Below are positions 1 through 10,182 of a stretch of 64,000 bases of DNA, piece after piece. The notes beneath the pieces were generated by a model, which ran no database searches, was not told the origin of the DNA, and worked only from the letters and a program-made list of their open reading frames with translations. The position numbers and the translations under genes were made by a program. Origin of the DNA: Methylocystis sp. SC2 (lineage in GTDB: Bacteria; Pseudomonadota; Alphaproteobacteria; Rhizobiales; Beijerinckiaceae); assembly GCF_000304315.1 (NCBI RefSeq), contig NC_018485.1, forward strand, positions 900,501 through 964,500. Reading direction: 5' to 3'. Position 1 is the stretch's first letter, and the number at the start of each line of letters is the position of its first letter.

Positions 1-527
1 GCCAGGGAAAAAGAGCCGACGCTGACCGCCGCCACCGCGAAGCGATAAAGGACGAGCGCCGTGGCGTCATTGGCGAGACCCTCCCCCTCCAAAATCACCG
101 AAATCCGCCGCGGCAATTGCATGCGGCGCGCGATGGCGAGCGGCGCGACGGCGTCGGGCGGCGATACGATGGCGCCGAGGACGAAGCCGACCGCCAGCGG
201 CCAGCCAAGCAGCCAGTTCGTCGCGAGCGAAACGGAAATGGTGGTGAAGACGACGCAGCCGACGGCGAGCAGAAGGATCGGCCGCAGATTGGCCCGAAAC
301 TCGCGCCAGCTCATGTTGACCGCGGAAATGTAAATCACCGGCGGCAGCACGAGCAGCAATACGAATTGCGGCTCCAGCACGAAGGCGGGCACGCCAGGCG
401 CCACGGCGATCAGCACGCCCGACGCGACAAGCAGGATCGGCAAGGCGACGCCGGACCGCAAGGCGATGAAGGCGACGAACGCCACCGCCGCCAGAAGAAA
501 GACGAGGATTTGCAAACCCGCCAGCAT
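1..527 (-). CDS. Na+/H+ antiporter, CPA1 (NhaP-like) family, 3' end outside window
   Basis: Cation:proton antiporter of the inner membrane, cut off by the window edge; only the first ~175 residues are present. The N-terminus is a run of hydrophobic helices beginning MLAGLQILVFLLAAVAF. It is followed by the CPA1 signatures LPPVIYISAVNMSW, GAIVSPPDAVAP (an aspartate pair in the transport core) and LEGEGLANDATALVLY, which together mark the NhaP/NHE fold. The ATG at 527 is preceded by a good GAGGTGA ribosome binding site. It lies 62 bases upstream of the same-strand coaA end. The family exchanges Na+ or K+ for protons; the actual ion here is not known. Confidence 0.85.
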   Translation of the reverse strand, partial: MLAGLQILVFLLAAVAFVAFIALRSGVALPILLVASGVLIAVAPGVPAFVLEPQFVLLLVLPPVIYISAVNMSWREFRANLRPILLLAVGCVVFTTISVSLATNWLLGWPLAVGFVLGAIVSPPDAVAPLAIARRMQLPRRISVILEGEGLANDATALVLYRFAVAAVSVGSFSL

Positions 528-589
528 GCGCTCACCTCTTTGCCGCGCCCCAGCGGCAGAGCGAGCTCCGCGACGCCGATGAAGCCAAG

Positions 590-1552
590 TTACAACTTCC
601 GAAGCGCCACTTCCTCGATCCTGTGATCAGCGTCCTTGGTGAGGATCAAGCTCGCGCGCGGGCGCGTCGGGGCGATGTTCTGGCGCAGATTCTCGAGGTT
701 GATGCGCGTCCATATATCTTTCGCGACGCGCGTCGTCTCCGCTTCGTCGAGATCGGCATAGACACGGAAGTAGGATTCCGGATCGCGGAACGCCGTCTGC
801 TGAAGCCGCCGAAAGCGCTCCACATACCATCGCTCCAGCACGTCCTCGGGCGCGTCGAGATAGACCGAGAAATCGAAGAAGTCGGAGACGAAGGGAATTT
901 CGCGGCCGTCGCGCATGCGCGGCGCAAGCAGAACATTGACGCCTTCGACGATGAGAATGTCCGGCCGATCGACGCAGGTCGCCTCGCCCTCGACGACGTC
1001 ATAGGTCATATGCGAATAGACCGGCGCGCAGACGTTGCGACGTCCCGCCTTCACATCGGAGAGAAATCGCAGCAGCGATTTGTTGTCGTAGCTTTCCGGA
1101 AAGCCCTTCTTGTCCATCAGCCGTTCGGCTTCAAGAATCCTGTTGGGCAAGAGAAATCCGTCAGTGGTGATGAGCTCGACTTTCGGCGTATTCGGCCAGC
1201 GCGACAACAGGGCGCGCAGCACGCGCGCCGTCGTGGATTTTCCCACGGCGACGGAGCCCGCGACGCCGATGATGTAAGGAACCTTGCCGTCCTCGGCGCC
1301 AAGAAAGCGCTGCGTCGCCTTGAAGAGGCCCTGCGTCGCCGCGACGTAAAGCGCCAGCAGGCGCGAGAGCGGCAGATAGATCTCGATGACCTCTTCGAGC
1401 GAGATCGGATCATTGAGCGATTTCAGCCGGACGAGATCATCGAGCGTCAGCGTCAGCGGGGTGTCGGCGCGCAGCGACGCCCATTCGGCGCGCGTAAAAT
1501 GCCGGTAGGGGGAAAGAGCCTCGTTGTTGGGGACGAGCTCCGCCACCGTCAT
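590..1552 (-). CDS. coaA: Type I pantothenate kinase
   Basis: Cytosolic kinase that phosphorylates pantothenate with ATP, the first and feedback-controlled step of coenzyme A synthesis. The protein has 320 residues, normal for prokaryotic type I CoaA. The P-loop [12 protein letters not shown] is at residues 96-107. Typical family blocks follow: TTDGFLLPN, the KKGFPESYD segment, and [11 protein letters not shown] for the second nucleotide-binding strand. Its start overlaps the hisE stop codon (ATGA), so the two are translationally coupled. A his-coaA arrangement like this is common in Rhizobiales. Confidence 0.95.
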   Translation of the reverse strand: MTVAELVPNNEALSPYRHFTRAEWASLRADTPLTLTLDDLVRLKSLNDPISLEEVIEIYLPLSRLLALYVAATQGLFKATQRFLGAEDGKVPYIIGVAGSVAVGKSTTARVLRALLSRWPNTPKVELITTDGFLLPNRILEAERLMDKKGFPESYDNKSLLRFLSDVKAGRRNVCAPVYSHMTYDVVEGEATCVDRPDILIVEGVNVLLAPRMRDGREIPFVSDFFDFSVYLDAPEDVLERWYVERFRRLQQTAFRDPESYFRVYADLDEAETTRVAKDIWTRINLENLRQNIAPTRPRASLILTKDADHRIEEVALRKL

Positions 1553-1872
1553 TCCTTTGCTCCGCGCGCGGCTTTCTCCGCCAGCCCGGATTGTTTGGTG
1601 CGCCGCTCCAGTTCGCGCAGCACCTCGTCGAGCGAAATATCCCGCGCTTCGAGCATGACCAGAAGATGATAGAGCGTGTCGGCGGCTTCATTGACGAGCG
1701 CGCTTCGGTCGCCCTCCATCGCCGCGATCACCGTTTCGACCGCCTCTTCCCCGAACTTCTTGGCGATGCGCGGCATTCCGGCGTCAAGCAGGGTTTTCGT
1801 ATAGGAGGTCGAGGCGCTGTCGTTGCGCCGCGCTTTGATGAGCGCCGCGAGATCGTCGAGCGTGAAACTCAT
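1549..1872 (-). CDS. hisE: Phosphoribosyl-ATP pyrophosphatase
   Basis: Second step of histidine synthesis: hydrolyses phosphoribosyl-ATP to phosphoribosyl-AMP and pyrophosphate. The 107-residue protein is an all-alpha MazG-like pyrophosphatase. Visible family features are [15 protein letters not shown] (acidic metal-binding helix) and [16 protein letters not shown]. The start at 1872 ([11 protein letters not shown]) matches family length; an upstream in-frame ATG would translate palindromic repeat DNA and was not used. It ends overlapping coaA by ATGA. The gap to hisF (1873-2062) is filled by two repeat elements, so it may be transcribed less tightly with the rest of the block. Confidence 0.93.
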   Translation of the reverse strand: MSFTLDDLAALIKARRNDSASTSYTKTLLDAGMPRIAKKFGEEAVETVIAAMEGDRSALVNEAADTLYHLLVMLEARDISLDEVLRELERRTKQSGLAEKAARGAKE

Positions 1873-1878
1873 GACAGG

Positions 1879-1917
1879 CCCCCTCCCCAACCCTCCCCCG
1901 CTGCGCGGGAGAGGGAG
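1879..1917. repeat. GC-rich CCCTCCCC palindromic repeat
   Basis: Short imperfect hairpin: a CCCTCCCC...CCTCCCCCG arm, a CTGCG loop and a CGGGAGAGGGA arm, immediately upstream of hisE. The same CCCCTCCCCAACCCTCCCCC text recurs as a perfect palindrome near 48448 and in related form at 55490-55620. Confidence 0.6.
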
Positions 1918-1940
1918 CAGGCTCGGCGCTCGATATTGAG

Positions 1941-2040
1941 CCCGCAAGGCCGAAGGCCTGACCGGGAATCCAGAGCCAATTCAAGAATGCTGGTCTTGCT
2001 CTGGATTCCTGATCGCGCGCGTTGCGCGCGTCGGGAATGA
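1941..2040. repeat. Dispersed palindromic repeat, family A, copy 1 (5' end eroded)
   Basis: About 100 bases in the hisF-hisE gap. It shares the core GGCCGAAGGCCTGACCGGGA, the inverted pair CCGGGAATCCAG/CTGGATTCC, and the GCGCGCGTTGCGCGCGTC hairpin ending in GGGAATGA with copies at 10183 and 53008. The outer GTCATTCCCG arm present in the other copies is missing here. Confidence 0.75.
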
Positions 2041-2062
2041 TAGCCGAGCCGTTCAATAGCCG

Positions 2063-2842
2063 TCATCCCATCGCCTCGAGGCCGTCGAGGCGCATCGGGA
2101 GACCCGCCGCCGCCATGTGAAGCTTCGCCTGCGGGATTGAATATTCGCCGAAATGGAAGATCGACGCGGCGAGCACGGCGCTCGCATGGCCATCCTTGAC
2201 GCCGGCGACGAGATGGTCGAGCGTTCCGACCCCGCCCGAGGCGATGACCGGCACCTGCACCGCGTCGGCGACGGCCCGCGTCAGCGCGATATCGAAGCCG
2301 CTCTTCGTGCCGTCGCGATCCATCGAGGTGAGCAGGATTTCGCCGGCGCCGAGGTCGCTGACGTCGCGCGCAAATTGCACTGCGTCGATCCCCGTTGCGC
2401 GGCGCCCGCCATGGGTGAAGATTTCCCAGCGTCCCTCGGCTGCGCGCTTGGCGTCAATGGCCACGACGATGCATTGCGCGCCAAATTTTTCCGACGCTTC
2501 GCGAACGAAGCCGGGATTGGCGACGGCGGCGGAATTGATCGAGACCTTGTCGGCGCCGGCGAGCAGCAGATTGCGGATGTCGTCCAGCGTGCGCACGCCG
2601 CCGCCGACGGTCAGCGGCATGAAGCAGGCTTCCGCGGTGCGCTGCACGACGTCGAGCAGAATGCCGCGGTCTTCATGGCTTGCGGTGATGTCGAGAAAGC
2701 AGAGTTCGTCGGCGCCGGCGGCGTCATAGGCGATGGCGCATTCGACCGGATCGCCGGCGTCGCGCAGATCGACGAAATTGACGCCTTTGACGACGCGTCC
2801 TCCTTTCACGTCCAGGCAGGGAATGACGCGCGCTTTCAGCAT
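2063..2842 (-). CDS. hisF: Imidazole glycerol phosphate synthase, cyclase subunit
   Basis: Cyclase half of the HisFH complex: uses ammonia from HisH and PRFAR to make imidazole glycerol phosphate and AICAR. The 259-residue beta/alpha barrel shows the two catalytic aspartates: Asp11 in [13 protein letters not shown] and Asp130 in VVAIDAKR. It also has the phosphate-binding loops TVGGGVRT and IASGGVGT. The start at 2842 ([11 protein letters not shown]) overlaps the hisA stop by ATGA, giving translational coupling. An in-frame upstream ATG would extend into hisA and is not needed. Confidence 0.97.
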   Translation of the reverse strand: MLKARVIPCLDVKGGRVVKGVNFVDLRDAGDPVECAIAYDAAGADELCFLDITASHEDRGILLDVVQRTAEACFMPLTVGGGVRTLDDIRNLLLAGADKVSINSAAVANPGFVREASEKFGAQCIVVAIDAKRAAEGRWEIFTHGGRRATGIDAVQFARDVSDLGAGEILLTSMDRDGTKSGFDIALTRAVADAVQVPVIASGGVGTLDHLVAGVKDGHASAVLAASIFHFGEYSIPQAKLHMAAAGLPMRLDGLEAMG

Positions 2843-3597
2843 CAGGCGTTCTCGGTCGCCGCGCGCGCGCGAATCATCGCCAGCGCCTGCGCCGGATCGA
2901 GCCGCCCGTCGTAGAGCGCCCGTCCGGTGATGGCGCCGGCGAGCTTGCGACAATCGGGCTGCAGCAGGCGGTCCACGTCGGCGAGCGACGCCAGGCCGCC
3001 GGAGGCGATGACCGGAATCGTCAAGGCGTCGGCGAGCGCCAGGGTCGCCTCGATATTGAGGCCGGTCAATACGCCGTCGCGCGAGATGTCGGTGTAGATG
3101 ATGGCGCTCACCCCCGCGTCTTCGAAGCTCTTGCCAAGATCGAGCGCCGACATGCGCGTCGCGCGGGCCCAGCCGTCAACGGCGACAAAACCATTCTTGG
3201 CGTCGACCCCTACGGCGACGCGGCCCGGGTGAAGGCGCGCCGCCTCGCGCACGAAGGACGGGTCCTTGACGGCCGCCGTGCCGATGATGACGCGCGCGAC
3301 GCCTTTTTCCAACCAGCCGGACAGCGTGCGCATGTCGCGAATGCCGCCGCCGAGCTGCACGGGTATCGTCAGCGCGGCGAGAATGGATTCGACCGCCTGG
3401 GCGTTGCGCGGCGCGCCGGCGAACGCGCCGTCGAGATCGACGACATGCAGATATTCGAAACCGACTCGCTGGAAGGCGCGCGCCTGCTCGGCAGGATCGT
3501 CATTGAACACGGTCGCGCGGTCCATATCGCCCTGGGCCAGGCGCACGCACTGACCTTCCTTCAAATCGATCGCGGGAAACAGAATCACGGACGCCAC
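2842..3597 (-). CDS. hisA: ProFAR isomerase (HisA)
   Basis: Isomerises the ProFAR ribose to PRFAR (phosphoribulosyl form), the step feeding HisFH. It is a 251-residue beta/alpha barrel homologous to HisF. The paired acidic residues are Asp11 (FPAIDLKEG) and Asp132 (GVDAKNG). The phosphate loops are QLGGGIRD and IASGGLAS. It is embedded in the his block: its start overlaps the 3' end of hisH by 13 bases and its stop overlaps the hisF start. Confidence 0.97.
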   Translation of the reverse strand: MASVILFPAIDLKEGQCVRLAQGDMDRATVFNDDPAEQARAFQRVGFEYLHVVDLDGAFAGAPRNAQAVESILAALTIPVQLGGGIRDMRTLSGWLEKGVARVIIGTAAVKDPSFVREAARLHPGRVAVGVDAKNGFVAVDGWARATRMSALDLGKSFEDAGVSAIIYTDISRDGVLTGLNIEATLALADALTIPVIASGGLASLADVDRLLQPDCRKLAGAITGRALYDGRLDPAQALAMIRARAATENA

Positions 3598-4235
3598 CTC
3601 AGGAAATTGCCGATCAACGCTAGGCCCAGCCTCTGGCTTTTTTCGGGATGGAACTGCACGCCGACGAGATTGTCGCGCGCCACGGCCGCGGTGAGCGGCG
3701 CGCCATAGTCGGTGGTCGCCAGGACGTGCGCCGGCGACGCCGGCGTCAGCTGAAACGAGTGCACGAAATAGGCGTGCAATCCGCGCTCTCCCGTCGGCAC
3801 GCCGGCAAAGAGCGGATGTTCCCGGCTCAGCGTCAGCGTATTCCAGCCCATATGCGGGATTTTGAGCGAAGGATCCGCAGGCGCGATCGCCGCGACGTCT
3901 CCCGGTATCCAGCCGAGACCCGGCGTTTCGCCATGTTCAAGGCCGCGCGCGCCCATGAGCTGCATCCCGACGCAAATCCCCAAGAACGGCCGGCCGCGGT
4001 CGATGACCGCCTCCTGCAGGGCGGCGTAAAGCCCCTCGATCGCCATCAGGCCGCGGCGACAATCGGCGAAAGCGCCGACGCCCGGCAGAACGACGCGCTC
4101 GGCGGCGCGCACGACGTCGGGGTCGCTGGTGACGCAAATGTCGCCTTGCGCCTGCGACTCGCGGGCGGCGCGCTCAAAGGCTTTCAAGGCGGAGTGCAGA
4201 TTGCCCGACCCATAGTCGATGATCGCGGTCGTCAA
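3585..4235 (-). CDS. hisH: Imidazole glycerol phosphate synthase, glutaminase subunit
   Basis: Class I glutamine amidotransferase that supplies ammonia to HisF. The 216-residue protein has the full triad: nucleophile Cys88 in LGICVGMQ, and His196 and Glu198 in [10 protein letters not shown]. The N-terminal [10 protein letters not shown] and [10 protein letters not shown] segments are characteristic of HisH. It overlaps hisA by 13 bases and its own start overlaps the stop of the DUF2628 gene. Confidence 0.97.
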   Translation of the reverse strand: MTTAIIDYGSGNLHSALKAFERAARESQAQGDICVTSDPDVVRAAERVVLPGVGAFADCRRGLMAIEGLYAALQEAVIDRGRPFLGICVGMQLMGARGLEHGETPGLGWIPGDVAAIAPADPSLKIPHMGWNTLTLSREHPLFAGVPTGERGLHAYFVHSFQLTPASPAHVLATTDYGAPLTAAVARDNLVGVQFHPEKSQRLGLALIGNFLRWRP

Positions 4236-4657
4236 GGAGCGGGCTCCCCAGCGACATCGTCTTTCGCGATCCGCTCGGAAGTGCGATGGCGGTGAAAATA
4301 GGCCGCCTCCGCCTCGTCGAGGTCATCGCCAATGACGAGATCCTGCTCGACGTAGCCGCGACGCGCCAAATTCCAGCCGACGAGCCGTTCCCCCTCGAAA
4401 CCGAGCCAGACGGCGAGCCCGAGCGTCAGCCAGGACATCGCGTCGCGCGATACGCGCAGCTGCCAGGCGATGAGCGCCAAGGCGACGAGAAGAAGCGTCC
4501 AGAGGACGGCGACCAGCCAGGCGCGCCGCCAGGCCAGCCAGAACGGACCAAAAATAAACGCCGGCCAGGAAAAGCCGTCGCGCAAGAAGACGACCTTGTC
4601 CGGCGCGGGAAGCTGACCCGGCGCCATGCGCGGAAAATGAACAGTGAATATCGCCAT
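4232..4657 (-). CDS. DUF2628 family small membrane protein
   Basis: 141-residue predicted inner-membrane protein of unknown function. The short soluble N-terminus ([10 protein letters not shown]) is followed by [23 protein letters not shown], the typical DUF2628 entry motif. Two hydrophobic segments follow (about residues 48-67 and 75-90), then an acidic tail. It sits inside the histidine block between hisB and hisH and overlaps the hisH start by four bases, so it is probably co-transcribed. A gene of this kind next to hisH recurs in Rhizobiales as far as I recall, but no role in histidine synthesis is established. Confidence 0.8.
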   Translation of the reverse strand: MAIFTVHFPRMAPGQLPAPDKVVFLRDGFSWPAFIFGPFWLAWRRAWLVAVLWTLLLVALALIAWQLRVSRDAMSWLTLGLAVWLGFEGERLVGWNLARRGYVEQDLVIGDDLDEAEAAYFHRHRTSERIAKDDVAGEPAP

Positions 4658-4691
4658 CGGCCGTCCCCTCGTCGGCGTCACCCGCCTCTTT

Positions 4692-5288
4692 TCAGGCGGT
4701 GAGCGTTCCCTTGGTGGAAGGCGCTTCCCCCTGCGTGCGGCGCGGATCGATCGCCACCGCCTTGCCGAAGGCGCGCGCGAAGCCCTTGAAGGCGCTTTCG
4801 GCGATATGGTGGCTGTTGACGCCGCGCAGACATTCGATGTGCAGCCCGACACGGGCGTGAACCGCAAAGGCCTGGAAGAATTCGCGCATCAGCTCGGTGT
4901 CAAAGCCGCCGATCCGCTGCGCCGGAAATGCGACATCGTAGACGAGAAAGGGCCGGCCCGAGACGTCCACGACGACGCGGGTCAGCGCCTCGTCCAGCGG
5001 CACATGCGCGTCGCCATAGCGGGAAATGCCTTTGCGGTCGCCGAGCGCGCGATCCGCCGCCTGGCCGATGGCGATGCCGACGTCCTCGACCGTGTGATGG
5101 CCGTCGATATGCAGATCGCCCTCAGCGCGCACGGCAAGATCCAGCGGCGCATGACGGGCGATCTGATCGAGCATATGATCGAAAAATCCCACGCCGGTCG
5201 ATATGTCCGAGCGGCCGGCGCCGTCGAGGTCGACGGCGACCGAGATTTTGGTTTCCTTGGTGTTGCGCTCGATCGTCGCGCTGCGCAT
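4692..5288 (-). CDS. hisB: Imidazoleglycerol-phosphate dehydratase
   Basis: Monofunctional dehydratase converting imidazole glycerol phosphate to imidazole acetol phosphate, a Mn-dependent reaction. 198 residues, the usual length for the non-fused enzyme. Family signatures are [26 protein letters not shown] (metal-binding histidines) and a second histidine motif near the C-terminus ([19 protein letters not shown]). The start at 5288 ([10 protein letters not shown]) fits the family; an upstream in-frame start would add 23 unsupported residues. It is the first gene of the minus-strand his block, so the promoter should lie in 5289-5660. Confidence 0.96.
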   Translation of the reverse strand: MRSATIERNTKETKISVAVDLDGAGRSDISTGVGFFDHMLDQIARHAPLDLAVRAEGDLHIDGHHTVEDVGIAIGQAADRALGDRKGISRYGDAHVPLDEALTRVVVDVSGRPFLVYDVAFPAQRIGGFDTELMREFFQAFAVHARVGLHIECLRGVNSHHIAESAFKGFARAFGKAVAIDPRRTQGEAPSTKGTLTA

Positions 5289-5661
5289 TTCCAGCCTTTT
5301 CTTGGGCCCTACCGGCGTTTCCGGCGACTGCGGCCGCAAGCGGCCAGCTTGTAGCAACTCCGCCCTGGATTCGCCACCCGAACCGCTCGGGCGTCAAAGA
5401 GAAGCGAGATGCGCGCCAACCAACGTCGCTTGTCGGCGGATCGGACACAAAACAAGAATGGTCCGTCAGCTGGCGTCGATTCCTCGCTTAAGCGCGACCA
5501 CGGCAATTCGTCCCGGGCCGGAAGGCGCTTGTACCTTGGCGACAACGCATCAAGAAGACGCTAAATGCCGCAGCGGCGGCGACTTCGGCCGACGGCGGCC
5601 GGCGGAATCGCGAAGGCGCGGCGAACATCTGTGGCGCGCAGCGCCGTAAGGAGGCTTGAAC
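5289..5661. other. Intergenic region between divergent hisB and the UbiC-like gene
   Basis: 373 bases without a convincing gene. It must hold the promoters of the leftward his operon and of the rightward gene at 5662. An AAGGAGG ribosome binding site at 5648-5654 serves the latter. No riboswitch, attenuator or repeat was recognised. Confidence 0.5.
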
Positions 5662-6348
5662 ATGCGACTTCGGATCGGTTTCGCGCTCTTCGCGGCGTCT
5701 TTGACGTCCCTTCCGGCGACCGCCGAGCCTTGGCGGGACGGTTTCGTGTCGCGCATCGAAGCGCTGGCGCTCATGCAAACGCTCAACGCCTCCCTGCTCG
5801 CAAGCCGCAGCGCGACGGCGACCCTCGAGAAATGGTGCGCCGATCACAAGATGTCCGCCGAGCCCAAGATCGTCGCCCGCCGCGTCGCTGGGATCGACCG
5901 GCGGCCGAGCGCGGAGACGCGCCGGCGGCTCGACGTCAGCGACGCGGAGCCGGTGAACTACCGGCGCGTGCAGCTCGCCTGCGGCGATCACGTGCTCTCC
6001 GAGGCTGACAATTGGTACGTGCCTGGGCGGCTTTCCGACGAAGTGAACCGCACGCTGGAGACGACGGAAACGCCCTTCGGCAAGGCCATCGCGCCGCTGC
6101 AGCCGTTCCGTCGCACCGTCGACATGAAGATGCGCTGGTCGCCCTTGCCCGAAGGGTGGGAGCTTTCGGCCATCCCGACGGCCTCGCCTGAAAACGCCGG
6201 CGGCGCGCTCGCCATTCCGCACGACCTCTTCGAACACACCGCCGTGGTCTATGCGCGCGACCAACGTCCTCTCTCCGAGGTGCATGAGACCTATACGCGC
6301 GAGATTCTGGATTTTCCCGCGCCGCTCGCCGGCGCGCCGCGCGAGTGA
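5662..6348 (+). CDS. Exported protein with chorismate-lyase (UbiC)-like features
   Basis: 228-residue protein with a clear cleavable signal peptide (MRLRIGFALFAASLTSLPATAEP). The mature part resembles the UbiC fold. An arginine sits in YRRVQLACGDHVLSEADNWYVP, where UbiC has catalytic Arg76. A segment TPFGKAI lies where UbiC has PLG. The terminal RPLSEVHETYTREIL carries a glutamate where UbiC has Glu155. UbiC itself is cytosolic, so the export signal argues against the ubiquinone role and for a different ligand or reaction. The ATG at 5662 sits 7 bases after AAGGAGG. The fold assignment is inference by eye. Confidence 0.7.
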   Translation: MRLRIGFALFAASLTSLPATAEPWRDGFVSRIEALALMQTLNASLLASRSATATLEKWCADHKMSAEPKIVARRVAGIDRRPSAETRRRLDVSDAEPVNYRRVQLACGDHVLSEADNWYVPGRLSDEVNRTLETTETPFGKAIAPLQPFRRTVDMKMRWSPLPEGWELSAIPTASPENAGGALAIPHDLFEHTAVVYARDQRPLSEVHETYTREILDFPAPLAGAPRE

Positions 6349-6408
6349 GTCTTGCAGTGAATCCCAGCCCGACTGGCGAATAGCGCCGCTGCCCCTCGCC
6401 GCTCCGCC

Positions 6409-6437
6409 CTTGCTCAAATCGCCGCCAAACCTTACAT
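6409..6437 (+). promoter_or_regulatory. Possible RpoH-type heat-shock promoter of hslVU
   Basis: CTTGCT at 6409-6414, a 16-base spacer, and CTTACAT at 6431-6437, 31 bases before the hslV start. Alphaproteobacterial RpoH promoters resemble CTTG...CTATAT, so this is a plausible but imperfect match seen by eye. Confidence 0.3.
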
Positions 6438-6467
6438 CGGCTGGACATCTCAGGCTGGATACGGCGA

Positions 6468-7031
6468 ATGGATAGCGAACAACACCGCTTTGCGGCCATG
6501 CACGCGACGACGATCATCCTCGTCAAGAAAGCCGGAGAAACGGTGATCGCCGGCGATGGCCAGGTCAGCCTCGGCCAGACGATCATGAAAGGCAACGCCA
6601 AGAAAGTGCGCCGTCTTGGCAAGGGCGACGTGATCGCCGGCTTCGCCGGCGCGACCGCCGACGCCTTCACGCTCTTCGAACGGCTTGAATCGAAGCTCGA
6701 GCAATATCCCGGACAATTGATGCGCGCCTGCGTCGAACTCGCGAAGGACTGGCGCATGGACCGCTATCTTCGGCGCCTCGAGGCGATGATGCTCGTCGCC
6801 GACAAGAGCGTCGGCCTCGTGCTCACCGGCTCCGGCGACGTGCTCGAGCCGGAAGGCACCGGCGAAGGCGCGGTGGCCGCGATCGGCTCGGGCGGCAACT
6901 TCGCGCTCGCCGCCGGACGCGCCCTGCTCGATACATCGCTCGACGCCGAAGCCATCGCCCGCCGCGCGATGGTGATCGCCTCAGAGATTTGCGTCTACAC
7001 CAACCAGAATGTGGTGGTGGAGAAGATTTAG
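6468..7031 (+). CDS. hslV: ATP-dependent protease, peptidase subunit HslV
   Basis: Peptidase subunit of the HslVU (ClpYQ) heat-shock protease, a dodecameric N-terminal-threonine hydrolase. 187 residues. The propeptide [13 protein letters not shown] precedes [10 protein letters not shown], so Thr14 is the expected mature catalytic residue. Further family motifs are [13 protein letters not shown] and [18 protein letters not shown] text near residue 143. An internal ATG at 6498 would give the shorter canonical start; neither has a strong ribosome binding site, so the upstream one is kept tentatively. hslU follows 65 bases downstream. Confidence 0.95.
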   Translation: MDSEQHRFAAMHATTIILVKKAGETVIAGDGQVSLGQTIMKGNAKKVRRLGKGDVIAGFAGATADAFTLFERLESKLEQYPGQLMRACVELAKDWRMDRYLRRLEAMMLVADKSVGLVLTGSGDVLEPEGTGEGAVAAIGSGGNFALAAGRALLDTSLDAEAIARRAMVIASEICVYTNQNVVVEKI

Positions 7032-7096
7032 GGCGTTCGGCCGTACAAAATACTGCCGAATAGCGACTGCCGACTGCCGTTCCGAAGGAACTCACC

Positions 7097-8401
7097 ATGG
7101 CCGACTTCTCGCCGCGCGAGATCGTTTCCGAACTTGATCGCTATATCGTTGGACAAAGCGACGCCAAGCGCGCGGTGGCGATCGCGCTGCGCAACCGCTG
7201 GCGGCGGCTGCAGCTCGAAGGCCAGATGCGCGAAGAGGTGCTGCCCAAGAATATTTTGATGATCGGCCCGACAGGCTGCGGCAAGACCGAAATCGCCCGG
7301 CGTCTGGCGCGTCTCGCCAACGCGCCCTTCATCAAAGTCGAAGCCACGAAATTCACCGAGGTCGGCTATGTCGGCCGCGACGTCGAACAGATTGTGCGCG
7401 ATCTGGTCGAGGTCGCCATCGTGATGGTCAAGGAGCGCCGCCGCAAGGACGTGCAGGCGCGCGCCCAGCAAGCGGCCGAAGAGCGCACGCTCGATGCGCT
7501 GGTGGGGCCCGCCGCGTCGCCGGGCACGCGCGAAACCTTTCGACGTCGCCTGCGCGCGGGCGAACTCGACGACAAGGAGATCGAAGTCGAGCTGACGCAG
7601 TCGGGTTCATCGATGCCCATGTTCGAACTGCCGAACATGCCCGGCGCCAGCGTCTCCGCCTTTTCGCTCGGCGACATTTTCGGCAAGGCGATGCAGCGCG
7701 GCAAGCCGCGCAAGCTCTCGGTGAAAGAGGCGCAGGGACCTCTGATCGCCGAAGAGAGCGACAAGCTGATCGATCAGGAAGCGAGCGTCCGCGAGGCGAT
7801 CCATGAGGTCGAGAACAACGGCATCGTCTTCATCGACGAGATGGACAAAATCTGCGCGCGCGAAGGCCGCGGCGGCGCCGACGTCTCGCGCGAAGGCGTG
7901 CAACGTGACCTGCTGCCGCTGATCGAAGGCACCACCGTCGCGACGAAACATGGAACGGTGAAGACTGACCATGTGCTGTTCATCGCCTCCGGCGCCTTCC
8001 ATGTGGCGAAGCCCTCCGACCTGCTGCCGGAACTGCAGGGGCGCTTGCCGATTCGCGTCGAACTCGCCTCGCTCAACGAAGACGACTTCCGCCGCATTCT
8101 GACCGAAACCGAAGCCTGCCTGACCAAGCAATATTCCGCGCTGCTGGGCACCGAGGGCCTGACCCTCGAATTCGCGCCTTCCGCCGTCGACGCCATCGCC
8201 AAGGTCGCCGTGCAGGTGAACACCTCCGTCGAGAACATCGGCGCGCGGCGCCTGCAAACGGTGATGGAGCGCGTGCTCGACGACATCAGCTTCTCGGCGT
8301 CCGACCGCGCCGGCGACAGAATCGTCATCGACGGCGCCTATGTCGAGGAGCACATCGGCGATCTGGCGAAGAACAGGGATTTGAGCCGGTTTATTTTGTG
8401 A
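7097..8401 (+). CDS. hslU: ATP-dependent protease, ATPase subunit HslU
   Basis: AAA+ unfoldase that feeds proteins into HslV. 434 residues, the family's normal length. The N-terminal [15 protein letters not shown] motif is present, Walker A is GPTGCGKT (57-64), and Walker B is [10 protein letters not shown]. The family-specific I domain lies between about residues 110 and 240, and the C-terminal sensor-2 region includes [15 protein letters not shown]. The C-terminal residues SRFIL fit the docking tail that activates HslV. The 3' end overlaps the convergent gene at 8391 by 11 bases. A GAAGGAA ribosome binding site precedes the start. Confidence 0.97.
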   Translation: MADFSPREIVSELDRYIVGQSDAKRAVAIALRNRWRRLQLEGQMREEVLPKNILMIGPTGCGKTEIARRLARLANAPFIKVEATKFTEVGYVGRDVEQIVRDLVEVAIVMVKERRRKDVQARAQQAAEERTLDALVGPAASPGTRETFRRRLRAGELDDKEIEVELTQSGSSMPMFELPNMPGASVSAFSLGDIFGKAMQRGKPRKLSVKEAQGPLIAEESDKLIDQEASVREAIHEVENNGIVFIDEMDKICAREGRGGADVSREGVQRDLLPLIEGTTVATKHGTVKTDHVLFIASGAFHVAKPSDLLPELQGRLPIRVELASLNEDDFRRILTETEACLTKQYSALLGTEGLTLEFAPSAVDAIAKVAVQVNTSVENIGARRLQTVMERVLDDISFSASDRAGDRIVIDGAYVEEHIGDLAKNRDLSRFIL

Positions 8402-8927
8402 TCTTGTCTTGTGCGACGAGGGCGCGCGCTCGATAGGCGTTGAGGCGAGTGACCATTTCTTCAGGTGTCAATCGCCATCCAAGTGGCAACCACCCCTCGA
8501 ATCCATGGGTGCGATTGAGATTTGTAATTAGGCTGCCCGGCGCCTTCCCGGGCGCGAAATTGTAGACGACCGTTTTGGACATTTTGTCTTTATAAACAAA
8601 AAACTGGTCGATGTCGCGCCACGCCACCTTTTTCGGCGCCAATGTCCATCTAGCTGCAAGCGTGAAGCCTTCGCTGTACAAATCCAACACAGCGGGATGC
8701 ATCAGGAGCCAGAGACTAAACAAGACGCTCGAGCCAAAGGCGCCGGCGCCGACAATCAGGACCAAGCCCGCGTCCCAAATGTCTCCGCCTCGAGAGACAA
8801 ACTCCATTAATGCGTAGATGGAAGCTCCAGTCATTGTGCCGCTCAGGAGCACGTTTAGTAGAAGCAAAATGTGAGGCGATCCTGTGTAGCGTTCGGGTGC
8901 AACAACGTCCTTTTTAGCACTGGACAT
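8391..8927 (-). CDS. Hypothetical two-helix membrane protein
   Basis: 178-residue protein not recognised as a named family. Two hydrophobic segments lie at about residues 20-45 ([21 protein letters not shown]) and 52-78 ([21 protein letters not shown]). A soluble C-terminal half with [21 protein letters not shown] follows, which looks like a PH-like/bPH domain as in other small two-helix proteins. It converges with hslU, overlapping it by 11 bases. Its base composition is a little lower in GC than its neighbours, suggesting possible acquisition. Confidence 0.7.
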   Translation of the reverse strand: MSSAKKDVVAPERYTGSPHILLLLNVLLSGTMTGASIYALMEFVSRGGDIWDAGLVLIVGAGAFGSSVLFSLWLLMHPAVLDLYSEGFTLAARWTLAPKKVAWRDIDQFFVYKDKMSKTVVYNFAPGKAPGSLITNLNRTHGFEGWLPLGWRLTPEEMVTRLNAYRARALVAQDKITK

Positions 8928-9104
8928 TATTCTTTCGCCCTCTTTTCGGTCGGATGAGTTCCGATCAAACTTGTAGAAAACTGTCTTATCATGAGCCTAT
9001 ATTTCTCACCTCGGATCGCAAAAAAGATTCCTTTTGCCCCGGACTTGCCTCAGCCCCCGCTTCTCGCCATAAGACCGGCCAAACGCAAAACCCTGGCCGA
9101 TCAC

Positions 9105-10139
9105 ATGTCCACTTTTCCCCAGCGCGTCTTTTCGGGCGTGCAGTCCACCGGCAACCTGCATCTCGGCAACTATCTCGGCGCCATCGTCAAGTTCGTGGAG
9201 CTGCAGAAGAGCTTCGATTGCATGTATTGCGTCGTCGATTTGCATGCGATCACCGTGCCGCAGGACCCGATCGCGCTGAAGGCGAACACGCGGGAAATCG
9301 CCGCCGCCTTCATCGCCTGCGGCATCGACCCGAAGGAAAACATCGTCTTCAACCAGAGCCAGGTGCCGGAACACGCCGAACTCGCTTGGGTCTTGAATTG
9401 CGTCGCGCGCATCGGCTGGCTCAATCGCATGACCCAGTTCAAGGACAAGGCCGGCAAGGACCGCGAAAACGCCTCGATGGGCCTGCTCGACTATCCGGTG
9501 CTGATGGCCGCCGACATCTTGATCTACCGGGCGACCCATGTGCCGGTCGGCGACGACCAGAAGCAGCACCTTGAACTTGCGCGCGACATCGCGCAGAAGT
9601 TCAACAACGACTTCTCGGAATCGATCGCGCGCAACGGCTTTGGCGAGGCGTTCTTTCCCCTGCCCGAGCCGCTGATCTCCGGCCCCGCGACGCGGGTGAT
9701 GAGCCTGCGCGACGGCACGAAGAAAATGTCGAAGTCCGACGCTTCCGACTATTCGCGCATCAATTTGTCGGACGACGCCGACCAGATCGCGCAGAAGGTG
9801 AGGAAGGCGAAGACCGACCCCGACGCGCTGCCTTCCGAGGAAAAGGGCCTCGAAGGGCGCCCCGAGGCCTATAATCTCGTCGGCATCTTCGCGGCGCTTT
9901 CGGCGCGCAGCAAGGTGGATGTGCTCGGCGAATTCGGCGGCGCCAATTTCTCGACCTTCAAAAGCGCGCTCGTCGATCTCGCCGTCGCCAAGCTCGCGCC
10001 GATCACCGACAAGATGCGCCGCATCCGCGAGGATGAGAGCTATGTCGACGGCGTGCTGCGCGACGGCGCCGAACGCGCCCGCGCCATCGCCCGCGAGAAC
10101 ATGAATGCGGTGAAGGATATCGTTGGGTTTTTGCGTTAG
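9105..10139 (+). CDS. trpS: Tryptophanyl-tRNA synthetase
   Basis: Class I aminoacyl-tRNA synthetase charging tRNA-Trp. 344 residues from the ATG at 9105 ([20 protein letters not shown]). The HIGH-equivalent is [12 protein letters not shown] near the N-terminus, and the KMSKS loop is [10 protein letters not shown] around residue 205. A longer in-frame reading from 8991 would add 38 residues with no family counterpart, so it was rejected. It is followed at 10183 by a dispersed palindromic repeat. Confidence 0.96.
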   Translation: MSTFPQRVFSGVQSTGNLHLGNYLGAIVKFVELQKSFDCMYCVVDLHAITVPQDPIALKANTREIAAAFIACGIDPKENIVFNQSQVPEHAELAWVLNCVARIGWLNRMTQFKDKAGKDRENASMGLLDYPVLMAADILIYRATHVPVGDDQKQHLELARDIAQKFNNDFSESIARNGFGEAFFPLPEPLISGPATRVMSLRDGTKKMSKSDASDYSRINLSDDADQIAQKVRKAKTDPDALPSEEKGLEGRPEAYNLVGIFAALSARSKVDVLGEFGGANFSTFKSALVDLAVAKLAPITDKMRRIREDESYVDGVLRDGAERARAIARENMNAVKDIVGFLR

Positions 10140-10182
10140 GCGCCCAAGATAACGGACGCCGCCAGATTTATTCACATGGCGG

